A stretch of 5,914 bases of DNA from Desulfobacterales bacterium (lineage in GTDB: Bacteria; Desulfobacterota; Desulfobacteria; Desulfobacterales; Desulfobacteraceae): assembly GCA_022361095.1 (NCBI GenBank), contig JAKSBO010000716.1, positions 1-5,914 on the forward strand. The letters are read 5' to 3'. The notes beneath the pieces were generated by a model. That model searched no databases and was not told the origin of the DNA. It saw only the letters and a program-made list of their open reading frames with translations. A program made the translations under genes and the position numbers. Of the stretch, positions 1 through 5,914 are shown piece after piece (within the stretch, counting starts at the first letter, position 1; each line of letters opens with the position of its first letter).

Positions 1-806
1 ACCCCTTCTTTGTCCCGGCCCGCGGTCAGTGAGACCCCGGCCAAGACCCTGTCCATGGAGGTGGCGGCCTTTCTGCCCTGGAAAGCAAAATGAATGGGAT
101 AGGTTTCGGCACAGACCTTCTCTTTGTTCCGGGGAAAACCGCCGGCAAAAAGATTGGCATCTGATACCGATTGCAGTGAAAATTGGTCCACAGGAACTGT
201 TTCCGGACCGCCCGGGGCATCCAGCCCGATATACAAGGCATGAAACTGGTCTTTATTTTCCAGGAATGCGTCAAACCCGGCCTGGAGACTAAAGGTAACA
301 CCGAATTTCTTGAGTTGGGCAAGCTCGGTCTCTAGCGTTGCGGCGGGCAGGACATTCTCATCCAGCCGGAGCAGGTCTCCCCCCAGCCTGTTTTGTTCAA
401 ATACATTGACCCGGTAACCTTTAAGGGCAAGGTCCCAGGCTGCGGTAAGGCTGGACAGGCCGCTGCCCCAGATGCCGATTCGGGTATCCTTTGCCGGCGG
501 GGGGAAGTATTTTTTCCGCCGGTTCCGGTTGCCGGCGCAGGCCCGCTCCAGCAGGCCGATGGAAAGGGATGCGTCCAGATTTTGCCGGATACAGGCCGAT
601 TCACAGGGATGGTCGCAGACCCGGGTGATGATTTCCGGCAGGGGCAAGGTTTTTTCCAGGATTTTAAAGGCCTTGTCCGTTTCACCCTTTGCCATCCGTG
701 CCATGAAGGATTTTACATCCACATGAAAGGGGCATGCCGCAGTGCAGAATGCCGGCTCTTCCTGGATGCACTTTGCTTCAAATGCCGTAAGTTCTGATTT
801 TTCCAT
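1..806 (-). CDS. Partial GltD/DPD-like Fe-S flavoprotein, probable redox partner of Mop (N-terminal 268 codons)
   Basis: The frame is open from ATG at 806 to the window edge, so the C-terminus is missing. Residues 13-76 resemble the N-terminal Fe-S domain of glutamate synthase small subunit and dihydropyrimidine dehydrogenase: C13, then C21-x3-C25-P, then RVC64-x3-C68-x3-C72. Residues 108-147 form a Rossmann FAD-binding start (IGIWGSGLSSL, then VFE at 135-137 and LGG at 141-143), with the usual third glycine replaced by serine. Residues 190-199 (ALYIGLDAPG) match the 'ATG' segment. Residues 218-256 (NLFAGGFPR, then GRKAATSMDRVL) match the C-terminal FAD segment, with the usual Asp of 'GGD' replaced by Phe. 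The NAD(P)H domain normally lying between these two segments appears absent. The gene is 66 bp downstream of mop on the same strand, so a role in moving electrons between Mop and another carrier is inferred. A C-terminal ferredoxin-like dicluster domain, as I recall for Mop-linked relatives, would lie outside the window. ATG 806 has no clear Shine-Dalgarno; an in-frame ATG at 842 is an alternative. Confidence 0.85.
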   Translation of the reverse strand, partial: MEKSELTAFEAKCIQEEPAFCTAACPFHVDVKSFMARMAKGETDKAFKILEKTLPLPEIITRVCDHPCESACIRQNLDASLSIGLLERACAGNRNRRKKYFPPPAKDTRIGIWGSGLSSLTAAWDLALKGYRVNVFEQNRLGGDLLRLDENVLPAATLETELAQLKKFGVTFSLQAGFDAFLENKDQFHALYIGLDAPGGPETVPVDQFSLQSVSDANLFAGGFPRNKEKVCAETYPIHFAFQGRKAATSMDRVLAGVSLTAGRDKEG

Positions 807-872
807 AATTGATTGAGCTGCCGGGGCAAACCCCGGCAGCATTTTTTAACTGAAATTAATGGTTATTCGCCA
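807..872 (-). promoter_or_regulatory. mop-to-flavoprotein junction with two inverted repeats
   Basis: This 66-bp spacer separates the mop stop codon from the next start. A perfect hairpin has arms GCTGCCGGGG (817-826) and CCCCGGCAGC (831-840) with a 4-nt loop. A second, smaller inverted repeat has arms TAATGG (857-862) and CCATTA (870-875) and overlaps the mop stop. In the gene direction (minus) the strong hairpin is followed by TCAATCAATT, not a T-run, so it is not a classical terminator for mop. The T-run (ATTTTTT, 841-847) lies on the plus-strand side, so the element would act as an intrinsic terminator only for rightward, antisense transcription. On the sense mRNA it may protect the mop 3' end or lower expression of the downstream gene; that is inference. 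The hairpin sits about 10 nt before ATG 806. Confidence 0.7.
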
Positions 873-3590
873 TTAGCCTTTCAGTGCAGCCAGCACCTTG
901 TCCGGTGTGGCCGGCAGGCGTTTAACCCGCGCACCGCAGGCATTGTAGATGCCGTTAATAATGGCGGCATGGGGTGCGGTCAGGGGCAGTTCACCCACGC
1001 CGGCAGCCCCGAAAGGACCATGCTCCCTGGGCGCTTCCACATAGATAAGCTCCATCTCGTCGGGAATATCCTTGATATAGGGGAAGCCGGCGCCCATCAT
1101 GGTGGAGTGCTTCTTGATATCTTCGTAGTCTTCGGTCAGGGCCAGGCCAACACCCTGGGCCAAACCGCCGTACATCTGGCCGTCCACCAGCAGCTTGTTG
1201 TTGATCTTGCCCACATCGGCCACTGCGGTTATTTTGGTCACCTTGGTTTTACCCGTGGCGATCTCGACGCAGACCTCGGTCATGAACAGGCCGTACATAT
1301 ATGCGGCAAAGGGGCTGCCCTGGCCGTTCTCATCACAGTCCTTGGCAGGTGCGGTCCAGGCGCCGGTGTATTTCACGGGAATGTTTTCAGCCGCCATCTC
1401 CTCATAGGTCCGGTAGGTGCCGTCGCTCTTTTTCATACCGCCCATGAGCAGCTCGCAGGCGGCCTTGATGGCCTGCCCGGTAACAACCTGGGACCGGGAT
1501 CCGCCGGCAGGGCCGGAGTTGGGGGTCTTGGAGGTATCGTTCATCACCAGCCGGATCTGATCCGGGGCAACACCCATGGGCCGCAGGGCTTCATGGGCCG
1601 TGCCCAAAGTGCCCATGTCAGCACCCTGGCCATGATCTTCCCAGGAATTGAATATGGTGATGGTGTTGTCTTCGTTGAGTTCTGCATAGGCCTCGGAGGT
1701 ATCGGGGCCGTCCAGGCCGCAGCCGTAAATGCCCACGGCGATACCAACGCCGTATTTATCCGTGTCTGTGGATTTTTTAGCGGCGTCTGCTTTGGCAGCC
1801 TCATATTTGGGTTTAAGGGTATCGAACATTTCCGGCAGGCTCCAGGAATCCGGGGTCTGGCCTGTGGGCGTGGTGGCCCCTTCCCGATATATATTTTTAT
1901 ACCGCAGGTCAAAGGGGTCCATGCCCAGTTTTTCAGCCAGCATGTCCATGAGCACTTCAGAGGGAAACTCAATTTCCGGTGCGCCGTAGCCGCGGAAGGC
2001 AGAGCCCCAGGCGTGGTTGGTGCAGACGGTCCGGCCTTCGCCCCGGATATTGGGAATGTTGTAGCCGGCACCGGCAAACTGGGCACCGCGGAGGGTCAGC
2101 AGATCGCCGAACTCGGAATAGGGACCGTGGTCCACGCTCCAGTCGGATTCCAGGGCCTTGAGGGTGCCGTCCTTATCGGCGGCCAGGCGCAGATTTGTCA
2201 GGAAGGGGGAACGCTTGCCCGTATATGTTTGCTGTTGCTGCCAGTCATAGTTGAGATACACCGGTTTCCCGGTAGCCATGGCCGCCACACCCACCAGGGC
2301 TTCCATGGTGGGGGAGAATTTATAGCCGAAGGTGCCGCCGGTGGGGTTCTGGACCAGGGTGAGCTTTTCCGGCTCAATGCCCAGGCCCGGCGCGATCATG
2401 GCCAGGTGGAGATGGATGCCGATGGACTTGGAATGGATGACCAGGGTACCGTCTTCGCCGGGGAAGGCAAACCCCACATCCGGTTCAATGGGCATATGGG
2501 GCTGGCGGCTCGTGTAGAAATCATCTTCAATGGTGACATCAGCGGATTCAAAGATGGGCGCGGTGTCTTCGCCTTTTTTGACTTTCTGGATATAGTAAAC
2601 ATTGGGGGTGCCCGGATGAATTTCCATGGCATCTTCGGCCATGGCAGCCGGGGCGCTCATGTATTCGGGCAAAAGTTCCAGGTCCACGTTTACCTTGTCT
2701 GCAGCGGCCTTGGCGTTTTTCTCGGTGTCGGCGCAGACAATGGCAATGGCGTCACCATACTGGAAGACCTTTTCATCACAGAGAATGGGCCGGTCCCAGC
2801 CGTCGCCTTTATTGGTGGGGAAGGTAATCAGACCGGAAATCCGGTTTTTGCCCTGGACATCTTTGTGGGTGACAACTTTGTAAACACCGGGCATCTTTTC
2901 AGCTTCGGCGGTGTCAATGGATTTGATATTGGCATGGGAGACCTTGGCCTGAACCAATGCCAGCTTCAGAGTGCCTTCGGGCATCTTGATGCCCAGATCC
3001 GCACCGTAATCCAGGGTGCCGGTGACCTTGGCCAGGGCGGTGGGACGGGGATATTTGGTGCCCCAGATCCGTCCGTCTTCGGGGATCTTGAACAAAAGGT
3101 CATCCATGCTCATTTTGCCGTTGAGCACTTTAGCGGCATCCATAACCGAATCCACAAGCTGTTTGTAACCGGTACAGCGGCAGGCGTTTCTGTATTTCTG
3201 GAACCAGTCCCGGATATCTTCCCGGGTGGGGTCCGGGTTGGCATCGAGCAGGGCCTTGGAGGAGACAATGAAACCCGGGGTGCAGAAACCGCACTGGGCA
3301 CCGCCGTGGGCAATCCATGCCGCCTGGATGGGGTGAAGGTTGTCCGGCGTGCCGATGCCTTCAATGGTGGTGATTTTTGAATCGTCCGCGACCCGTTTCA
3401 TTTTGGTAATGCAGGAACGCACCAGTTTGCCGTTCAGAATAACATTACAGGCACCACACTGGCCCTGGTCACAGCCCACTTTGACCCCGGTGAGGGAAAG
3501 ACTGTTCCGCAGCACCGTTGAAAGCGTGTCATCATCATTTACAAAAACGGTTCTCTCAATACCGTTTACCAACAGTTTTTTGCCGATCAT
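873..3590 (-). CDS. mop: Molybdenum aldehyde oxidoreductase Mop (xanthine oxidase family)
   Basis: Complete at 905 residues; the D. gigas Mop is about 907. It oxidises aldehydes to carboxylic acids at a molybdopterin (in this family, cytosine dinucleotide) centre and passes electrons through two [2Fe-2S] clusters. Residues 1-78 are a plant-type ferredoxin domain with C40, C45, C48 and C60. Residues 80-160 are the helical second cluster domain with C100, C103, C137 and C139. The remainder is the Mo-binding region: an FGYKFSP segment (421-427), AFRGYGAPE (531-539), DHGQG (652-656), GPAGGSRS (693-700) and the GVGE motif with catalytic base E867. L394, F425, F494, L497, Y535 and L626 fall at the numbers I recall for the D. 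gigas substrate channel. No FAD domain is present, as expected for Mop and unlike xanthine dehydrogenase. No signal peptide, so cytoplasmic. The start is set by AAGGAG (3597-3602), six bases before ATG. Codons TTA, CTA and TCA are absent from residues 72-905, which suggests high expression. Confidence 0.97.
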   Translation of the reverse strand: MIGKKLLVNGIERTVFVNDDDTLSTVLRNSLSLTGVKVGCDQGQCGACNVILNGKLVRSCITKMKRVADDSKITTIEGIGTPDNLHPIQAAWIAHGGAQCGFCTPGFIVSSKALLDANPDPTREDIRDWFQKYRNACRCTGYKQLVDSVMDAAKVLNGKMSMDDLLFKIPEDGRIWGTKYPRPTALAKVTGTLDYGADLGIKMPEGTLKLALVQAKVSHANIKSIDTAEAEKMPGVYKVVTHKDVQGKNRISGLITFPTNKGDGWDRPILCDEKVFQYGDAIAIVCADTEKNAKAAADKVNVDLELLPEYMSAPAAMAEDAMEIHPGTPNVYYIQKVKKGEDTAPIFESADVTIEDDFYTSRQPHMPIEPDVGFAFPGEDGTLVIHSKSIGIHLHLAMIAPGLGIEPEKLTLVQNPTGGTFGYKFSPTMEALVGVAAMATGKPVYLNYDWQQQQTYTGKRSPFLTNLRLAADKDGTLKALESDWSVDHGPYSEFGDLLTLRGAQFAGAGYNIPNIRGEGRTVCTNHAWGSAFRGYGAPEIEFPSEVLMDMLAEKLGMDPFDLRYKNIYREGATTPTGQTPDSWSLPEMFDTLKPKYEAAKADAAKKSTDTDKYGVGIAVGIYGCGLDGPDTSEAYAELNEDNTITIFNSWEDHGQGADMGTLGTAHEALRPMGVAPDQIRLVMNDTSKTPNSGPAGGSRSQVVTGQAIKAACELLMGGMKKSDGTYRTYEEMAAENIPVKYTGAWTAPAKDCDENGQGSPFAAYMYGLFMTEVCVEIATGKTKVTKITAVADVGKINNKLLVDGQMYGGLAQGVGLALTEDYEDIKKHSTMMGAGFPYIKDIPDEMELIYVEAPREHGPFGAAGVGELPLTAPHAAIINGIYNACGARVKRLPATPDKVLAALKG

Positions 3591-3722
3591 TTCTATCTCC
3601 TTGTCTATTTTTAATCAAAAAGGGGCTTTGGGCCGGAATCATGTGCCTTTTGTTCGGGGAGTAAACCAGAAACTCCGTGCTTATTAACCGGAGGGGAGGG
3701 AAAGCCCGTCTTTTGTCTTTTG
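3591..3722 (-). promoter_or_regulatory. Long mop leader (5' UTR), function unknown
   Basis: If the promoter at 3729-3756 is right, the mop transcript carries about 130 untranslated bases. The leader holds a short inverted repeat, GGAGT (3658-3662) and ACTCC (3672-3676) on the plus strand, a GC-rich stretch near 3621-3635, and a tandem GTCTTTT pair at 3708-3721. A cofactor- or metal-responsive leader would make sense for a molybdoenzyme, but I cannot recognise a known riboswitch by eye. Confidence 0.25.
3597..3602 (-). promoter_or_regulatory. Ribosome binding site of mop
   Basis: On the minus strand AAGGAG lies six bases upstream of the mop ATG (3590-3588). It is a near-perfect Shine-Dalgarno and confirms the start, which also places the first ferredoxin cysteine at residue 40 as in D. 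gigas Mop. The other two starts in the window have nothing this strong. Confidence 0.9.
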
Positions 3723-3728
3723 CCCTTA

Positions 3729-3756
3729 TTTGTATGTTTATGTCTATATTAGTCAA
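3729..3756 (-). promoter_or_regulatory. Candidate sigma-70-type promoter of mop
   Basis: On the minus strand TTGACT (3756-3751, five of six to consensus) is followed after 16 bp by TACAAA (3734-3729, four of six). Transcription would begin near 3722, giving a leader of about 130 nt before the mop ATG. Its position directly downstream of an inverted repeat (3780-3793) fits a regulated promoter. The surrounding DNA is AT-rich, so chance matches are possible. Confidence 0.45.
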
Positions 3757-3774
3757 GATTTTAATAAATTAGTG

Positions 3775-3798
3775 ATTGCTATTACTCGTAATAACTAA
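3775..3798. promoter_or_regulatory. Operator-like palindrome upstream of the mop promoter
   Basis: TATTAC (3780-3785) and GTAATA (3788-3793) form a perfect inverted repeat with a 2-bp spacer, flanked by ATTGCTA on the left (3775-3781) and ACTAA on the right (3794-3798). It ends about 24 bp upstream of the candidate mop -35 box. Read on the minus strand it contains TTACGA, four bases, then TAGCAAT; the same words occur in the repeat array at 3970-4035. Binding by a dimeric regulator is inferred from position and symmetry. Confidence 0.4.
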
Positions 3799-3969
3799 AA
3801 ATAACCTTTAACACGACAAAGCGAGATGGCACCGGACCTTTAAAACACGTGCCGCCATGATATAAAAACCCACATAATTATAAATCCTTAGAACCGAATA
3901 TCCGGGAACGGTTTTTCATATGAAGGCCCCGGGAATGGCTGAAACACAATCACCTACCTGCGCAACAAC

Positions 3970-4023
3970 ATTTGTTTACGATTTAGCAATATTTATTTAC
4001 GAAAACATCATATTTACTTACGA
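3970..4023 (+). repeat. Three 12-bp direct repeats with exact 21-bp period
   Basis: ATTTGTTTACGA (3970-3981), ATTTATTTACGA (3991-4002) and ATTTACTTACGA (4012-4023) share the consensus ATTTRYTTACGA. The starts are exactly 21 bp apart, two turns of the DNA helix, so the sites face the same side. The 9-bp spacers between them are unrelated to each other, which argues for conserved binding sites rather than a recent tandem duplication. The array lies roughly midway between mop and the divergent cheB-cheR gene, so it could serve either. I do not recognise the binding protein. Confidence 0.75.
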
Positions 4024-4160
4024 TGTAGTAGCAATTTTTTATATATTGCAGGGCAGTTAAACCCAACAAAAAGAATATAGCCTAAATATTTGAGATGAGA
4101 CTTAACCTTCGCAGGCTTGCAAATGCAGTATAACATTCCGGTTTTAAATGTTTTAAACAG

Positions 4161-4195
4161 TTGATATTTATAATTGATTTAGATATCCTTATACT
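4161..4195 (+). promoter_or_regulatory. Candidate promoter region of the cheB-cheR fusion gene
   Basis: TTGATA (4161-4166) is followed after 17 bp by TATCCT (4184-4189). The same stretch also has a perfect TATAAT (4169-4174) without a good -35 box, and a TATACT (4190-4195). Any of these would give a leader of roughly 60-85 nt before TTG 4261. The region is so AT-rich that the exact boxes cannot be decided by eye. Confidence 0.3.
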
Positions 4196-4260
4196 GTTTC
4201 AAATTTTCGATCTTTCAAATCAACGGCAAGGCAAATATAAACACAAAAGCGGATAATATT

Positions 4261-5914
4261 TTGATTAAAAACAAACCGGAAGAACAGAGTGCGATTGTTG
4301 GAATTGGTGCATCTGCAGGTGGACTTGAAGCCATAGAATCTTTTTTTAAAGCGATGCCTGTGGATAGCGGCATGGCTTTTGTTGTGATCCAGCATTTATC
4401 CCCGGATTATAAAAGCATGATGGTTGAATTACTCTCCAGAAAGACAAAGATTCCCGTTCATCGCGCAGAAGATGGGTTGAAGGTTCAGGCAAATAATATC
4501 TATCTGATACCCCCCAAAAAAAATATAACCATTTTCCATGGCCAACTCATTTTAACCAACCAGAAACACCGAGAAGAAATCCATATCAATTTACCGGTGG
4601 ATATATTCCTCAAATCCCTGGCGGAAGATCAGGGTGAACACGCTGTCGCGGTTATCCTTTCGGGCACCGGCAGCGACGGTACCCGTGGTGTTCGTCTCAT
4701 TAAAGAAAGAGGGGGCCTGGTTCTTGTACAGGATAACGCCAGTGCCAAATTTGACGGCATGCCCAAGGCCGCGGTTTCAACCGGGGTGGCCGATTTCATT
4801 TTACCGCCCGAAGAGATGCCGCCCCAACTGATGGCCTGGCTGCGCCACCCTTACACCGTCAGACAGGAAGGCAGACAAAATGAAATAAGGGAAGAGACAG
4901 GCCTTACAAGGCTTTTCAGTCTGCTCCGGTCAAGAACCCATGTGGATTTCACGCATTATAAGATGAACACCATATCCAGGAGAATTCAAAGACGAATTGC
5001 CGTAACCCAGTCGGAAAATCTGGATGATTATGTAAGATATGCAGAAAAAACAGCGGCAGAAGTTAAATCCCTGTACAAGGAACTGCTCATTGGTGTGACC
5101 AGTTTTTTCAGGGACCCTGATGTCATGGCAAAATTGGAACACCAATTTATTCCCCAGCTTTTTAAAAATTTGACGGATAACGAATTGCGGTTTTGGGTTG
5201 CCGGCAGCTCAACAGGGGAAGAAGCATATACCATTGCCATCCTCTCCTGCGAGGTCGGGGAGAAATTAGGGGTAAATGCCGATATAAAAATATTTGCTAC
5301 GGACATTGACAAGGATGCGATCGCCAGATCGGGTATCGGATTATTTTCAGAGAGTATCGCTGCGGATCTGAGCCCCTCTGTTCTTACAAAATACTTTTAC
5401 CGGCGCGGAGATCAATATCAGATTGCCCGGCGAATCCGGGAGATGATAGTTTTTGCACAGCACAATCTGGTTAAAGATCCGCCTTTTACGCGCATTGATT
5501 TTGTCAGTTGCCGAAACCTTTTGATCTATTTGCAGCCGGTACTCCAGCAACGCGCGTTAGAGATGTTTAATTTTTCATTAAAACCCGGGGGAATGCTCCT
5601 TCTCGGCACCAGCGAAACAACCGGAACAATGGAAAATTTTTTTGAACCCCTTGACCAAAAGGGTAAGATTTTTAAAACCCTGGGGAAAACAAATCCGGTG
5701 CCGGTAAAAATTGAACATTCACAAATCAATCAAAATTTTCAACCTCCCCTGCCAAACTGCAAAATCCGGTTGCCCGGCCGGACAAAAGACAGATCCGAAA
5801 ACAGATTGGCCTTAAGATTGCTCGATGCCATATCCAACTGGTATGTCCCCCTTGGCGCTGTGGTCAACGAGCAGCTCGAAGTTGTCTACAACACAGGCGC
5901 TGCAAGGGGAATAT
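4261..5914 (+). CDS. CheB methylesterase-CheR methyltransferase-PAS fusion protein (N-terminal 551 codons)
   Basis: The frame is open to the window edge, so the C-terminus is missing. Residues 10-195 are a CheB methylesterase domain with GIGASAGG (nucleophile S18), IQHLSP (H45) and SGTGSDGT (D139), spaced as in the CheB catalytic triad. The usual CheB receiver domain is absent. Residues 214-275 are the CheR N-terminal helical domain, leading into LLIGVTSFFRDP (275-286). The SAM-binding part follows: AGSSTGEEAY (314-323), FATDID (345-350), DFVSCRNLLIYL (413-424) and LKPGGMLLLGTSE (440-452). After a polar linker (455-516), WYVPLGAVVNEQLEVVY begins a PAS domain cut by the edge. Relatives usually continue with more PAS, coiled-coil or histidine kinase domains. 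It probably adds and removes glutamyl methyl groups in a sensory pathway, but its target is unknown. TTG 4261 is the only common start between the in-frame TAG at 4180 and the nucleophile; the first ATG is codon 32. Only a weak GGA (4251-4253) precedes it. Confidence 0.93.
   Translation, partial: MIKNKPEEQSAIVGIGASAGGLEAIESFFKAMPVDSGMAFVVIQHLSPDYKSMMVELLSRKTKIPVHRAEDGLKVQANNIYLIPPKKNITIFHGQLILTNQKHREEIHINLPVDIFLKSLAEDQGEHAVAVILSGTGSDGTRGVRLIKERGGLVLVQDNASAKFDGMPKAAVSTGVADFILPPEEMPPQLMAWLRHPYTVRQEGRQNEIREETGLTRLFSLLRSRTHVDFTHYKMNTISRRIQRRIAVTQSENLDDYVRYAEKTAAEVKSLYKELLIGVTSFFRDPDVMAKLEHQFIPQLFKNLTDNELRFWVAGSSTGEEAYTIAILSCEVGEKLGVNADIKIFATDIDKDAIARSGIGLFSESIAADLSPSVLTKYFYRRGDQYQIARRIREMIVFAQHNLVKDPPFTRIDFVSCRNLLIYLQPVLQQRALEMFNFSLKPGGMLLLGTSETTGTMENFFEPLDQKGKIFKTLGKTNPVPVKIEHSQINQNFQPPLPNCKIRLPGRTKDRSENRLALRLLDAISNWYVPLGAVVNEQLEVVYNTGAARGI

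Larger units (their letters stand above)
3591..4260. other. 670-bp divergent intergenic region
   Basis: No convincing gene lies between mop and the cheB-cheR gene. Besides the leader, promoter, palindrome and direct repeats listed separately, it has TTCATATGAA (3915-3924) enclosed by CCGGG (3902-3906) and CCCGG (3928-3932), a possible weak hairpin. It also has a GGCAC/GTGCC pair (3828-3832, 3849-3853). From about 3720 rightward it is visibly AT-rich compared with mop. A 46-codon frame (3920-4060) spans the direct repeats but lacks good coding evidence. Confidence 0.8.

Noticed and set aside
332..797. Several open frames of 84-134 codons on both strands overlapping the flavoprotein gene
   Set aside because: The minus-strand frame ending at ATG 806 is open without a stop to the window edge and shows Fe-S cysteines and FAD motifs, so the others are shadows.
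813..3380. 855-codon plus-strand open frame
   Set aside because: It is in exact antisense register with mop, which has unmistakable cofactor motifs over the same span. The antisense product is rich in Gly, His and Phe, has no recognisable domain, and is explained by codon bias in mop.
3556..3756. 66-codon minus-strand frame spanning the mop leader
   Set aside because: It overlaps the mop ribosome binding site and start out of frame, would start upstream of the predicted transcript start, and shows no recognisable protein features.
3827..3844. TGGCAC resembling the -24 element of a sigma-54 promoter on the plus strand
   Set aside because: At the required spacing the -12 element reads CTTT instead of TTGC, with the key GC missing, and the site is over 400 bp from the cheB-cheR start.
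3970..4023. CRISPR array or plasmid-type iterons
   Set aside because: The 12-bp repeats with 9-bp spacers are too short for CRISPR, and no cas, replication initiator or DnaA-box cluster is present.
4189..4395. 68-codon minus-strand frame at the start of the cheB-cheR gene
   Set aside because: It overlaps the CheB nucleophile region of a clear plus-strand gene and has no domain features.

Overview
The window looks like chromosomal DNA of an anaerobic sulfate-reducing-type bacterium of the Desulfobacterota, probably near Desulfobacter/Desulfobacteraceae. The basis is a molybdenum aldehyde oxidoreductase (Mop) that appears collinear with the Desulfovibrio gigas enzyme in its cluster cysteines and, as far as I recall, its substrate-channel residues. 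It is followed by an Fe-S/flavin-type electron-transfer gene. The assignment is inferred from protein resemblance only.

Layout. Positions 1-806 (minus strand) hold the first 268 codons of a GltD/DPD-like Fe-S flavoprotein that runs off the left edge. Positions 873-3590 (minus) hold the complete 905-residue mop gene. The two genes lie in the same direction, 66 bp apart, with a perfect 10-bp hairpin between them, and probably form one operon transcribed right to left. Positions 3591-4260 are a 670-bp AT-rich divergent intergenic region. It carries a probable mop promoter and leader, an operator-like palindrome, and three 12-bp direct repeats with an exact 21-bp period. Positions 4261-5914 (plus) hold the first 551 codons of a CheB-CheR-PAS fusion protein that starts with TTG and runs off the right edge.

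How the genes fit together. Mop should oxidise aldehydes to carboxylates in the cytoplasm and pass electrons through two [2Fe-2S] clusters to a partner. The downstream Fe-S flavoprotein is the obvious candidate partner, but its visible part seems to lack the NAD(P)H-binding domain of its relatives. The divergent CheB/CheR gene belongs to sensory signalling, and nothing in its sequence ties it to Mop. The two sides share only the intergenic region, where the same short words (TTACGA followed by TAGCAAT) occur both in the repeat array and just upstream of the mop promoter.

The most interesting items are the 21-bp repeat array with its composite motif and the apparently domain-deleted flavoprotein. 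I see no mobile element, CRISPR array, tRNA or rRNA. I found no clearly new multi-gene system.
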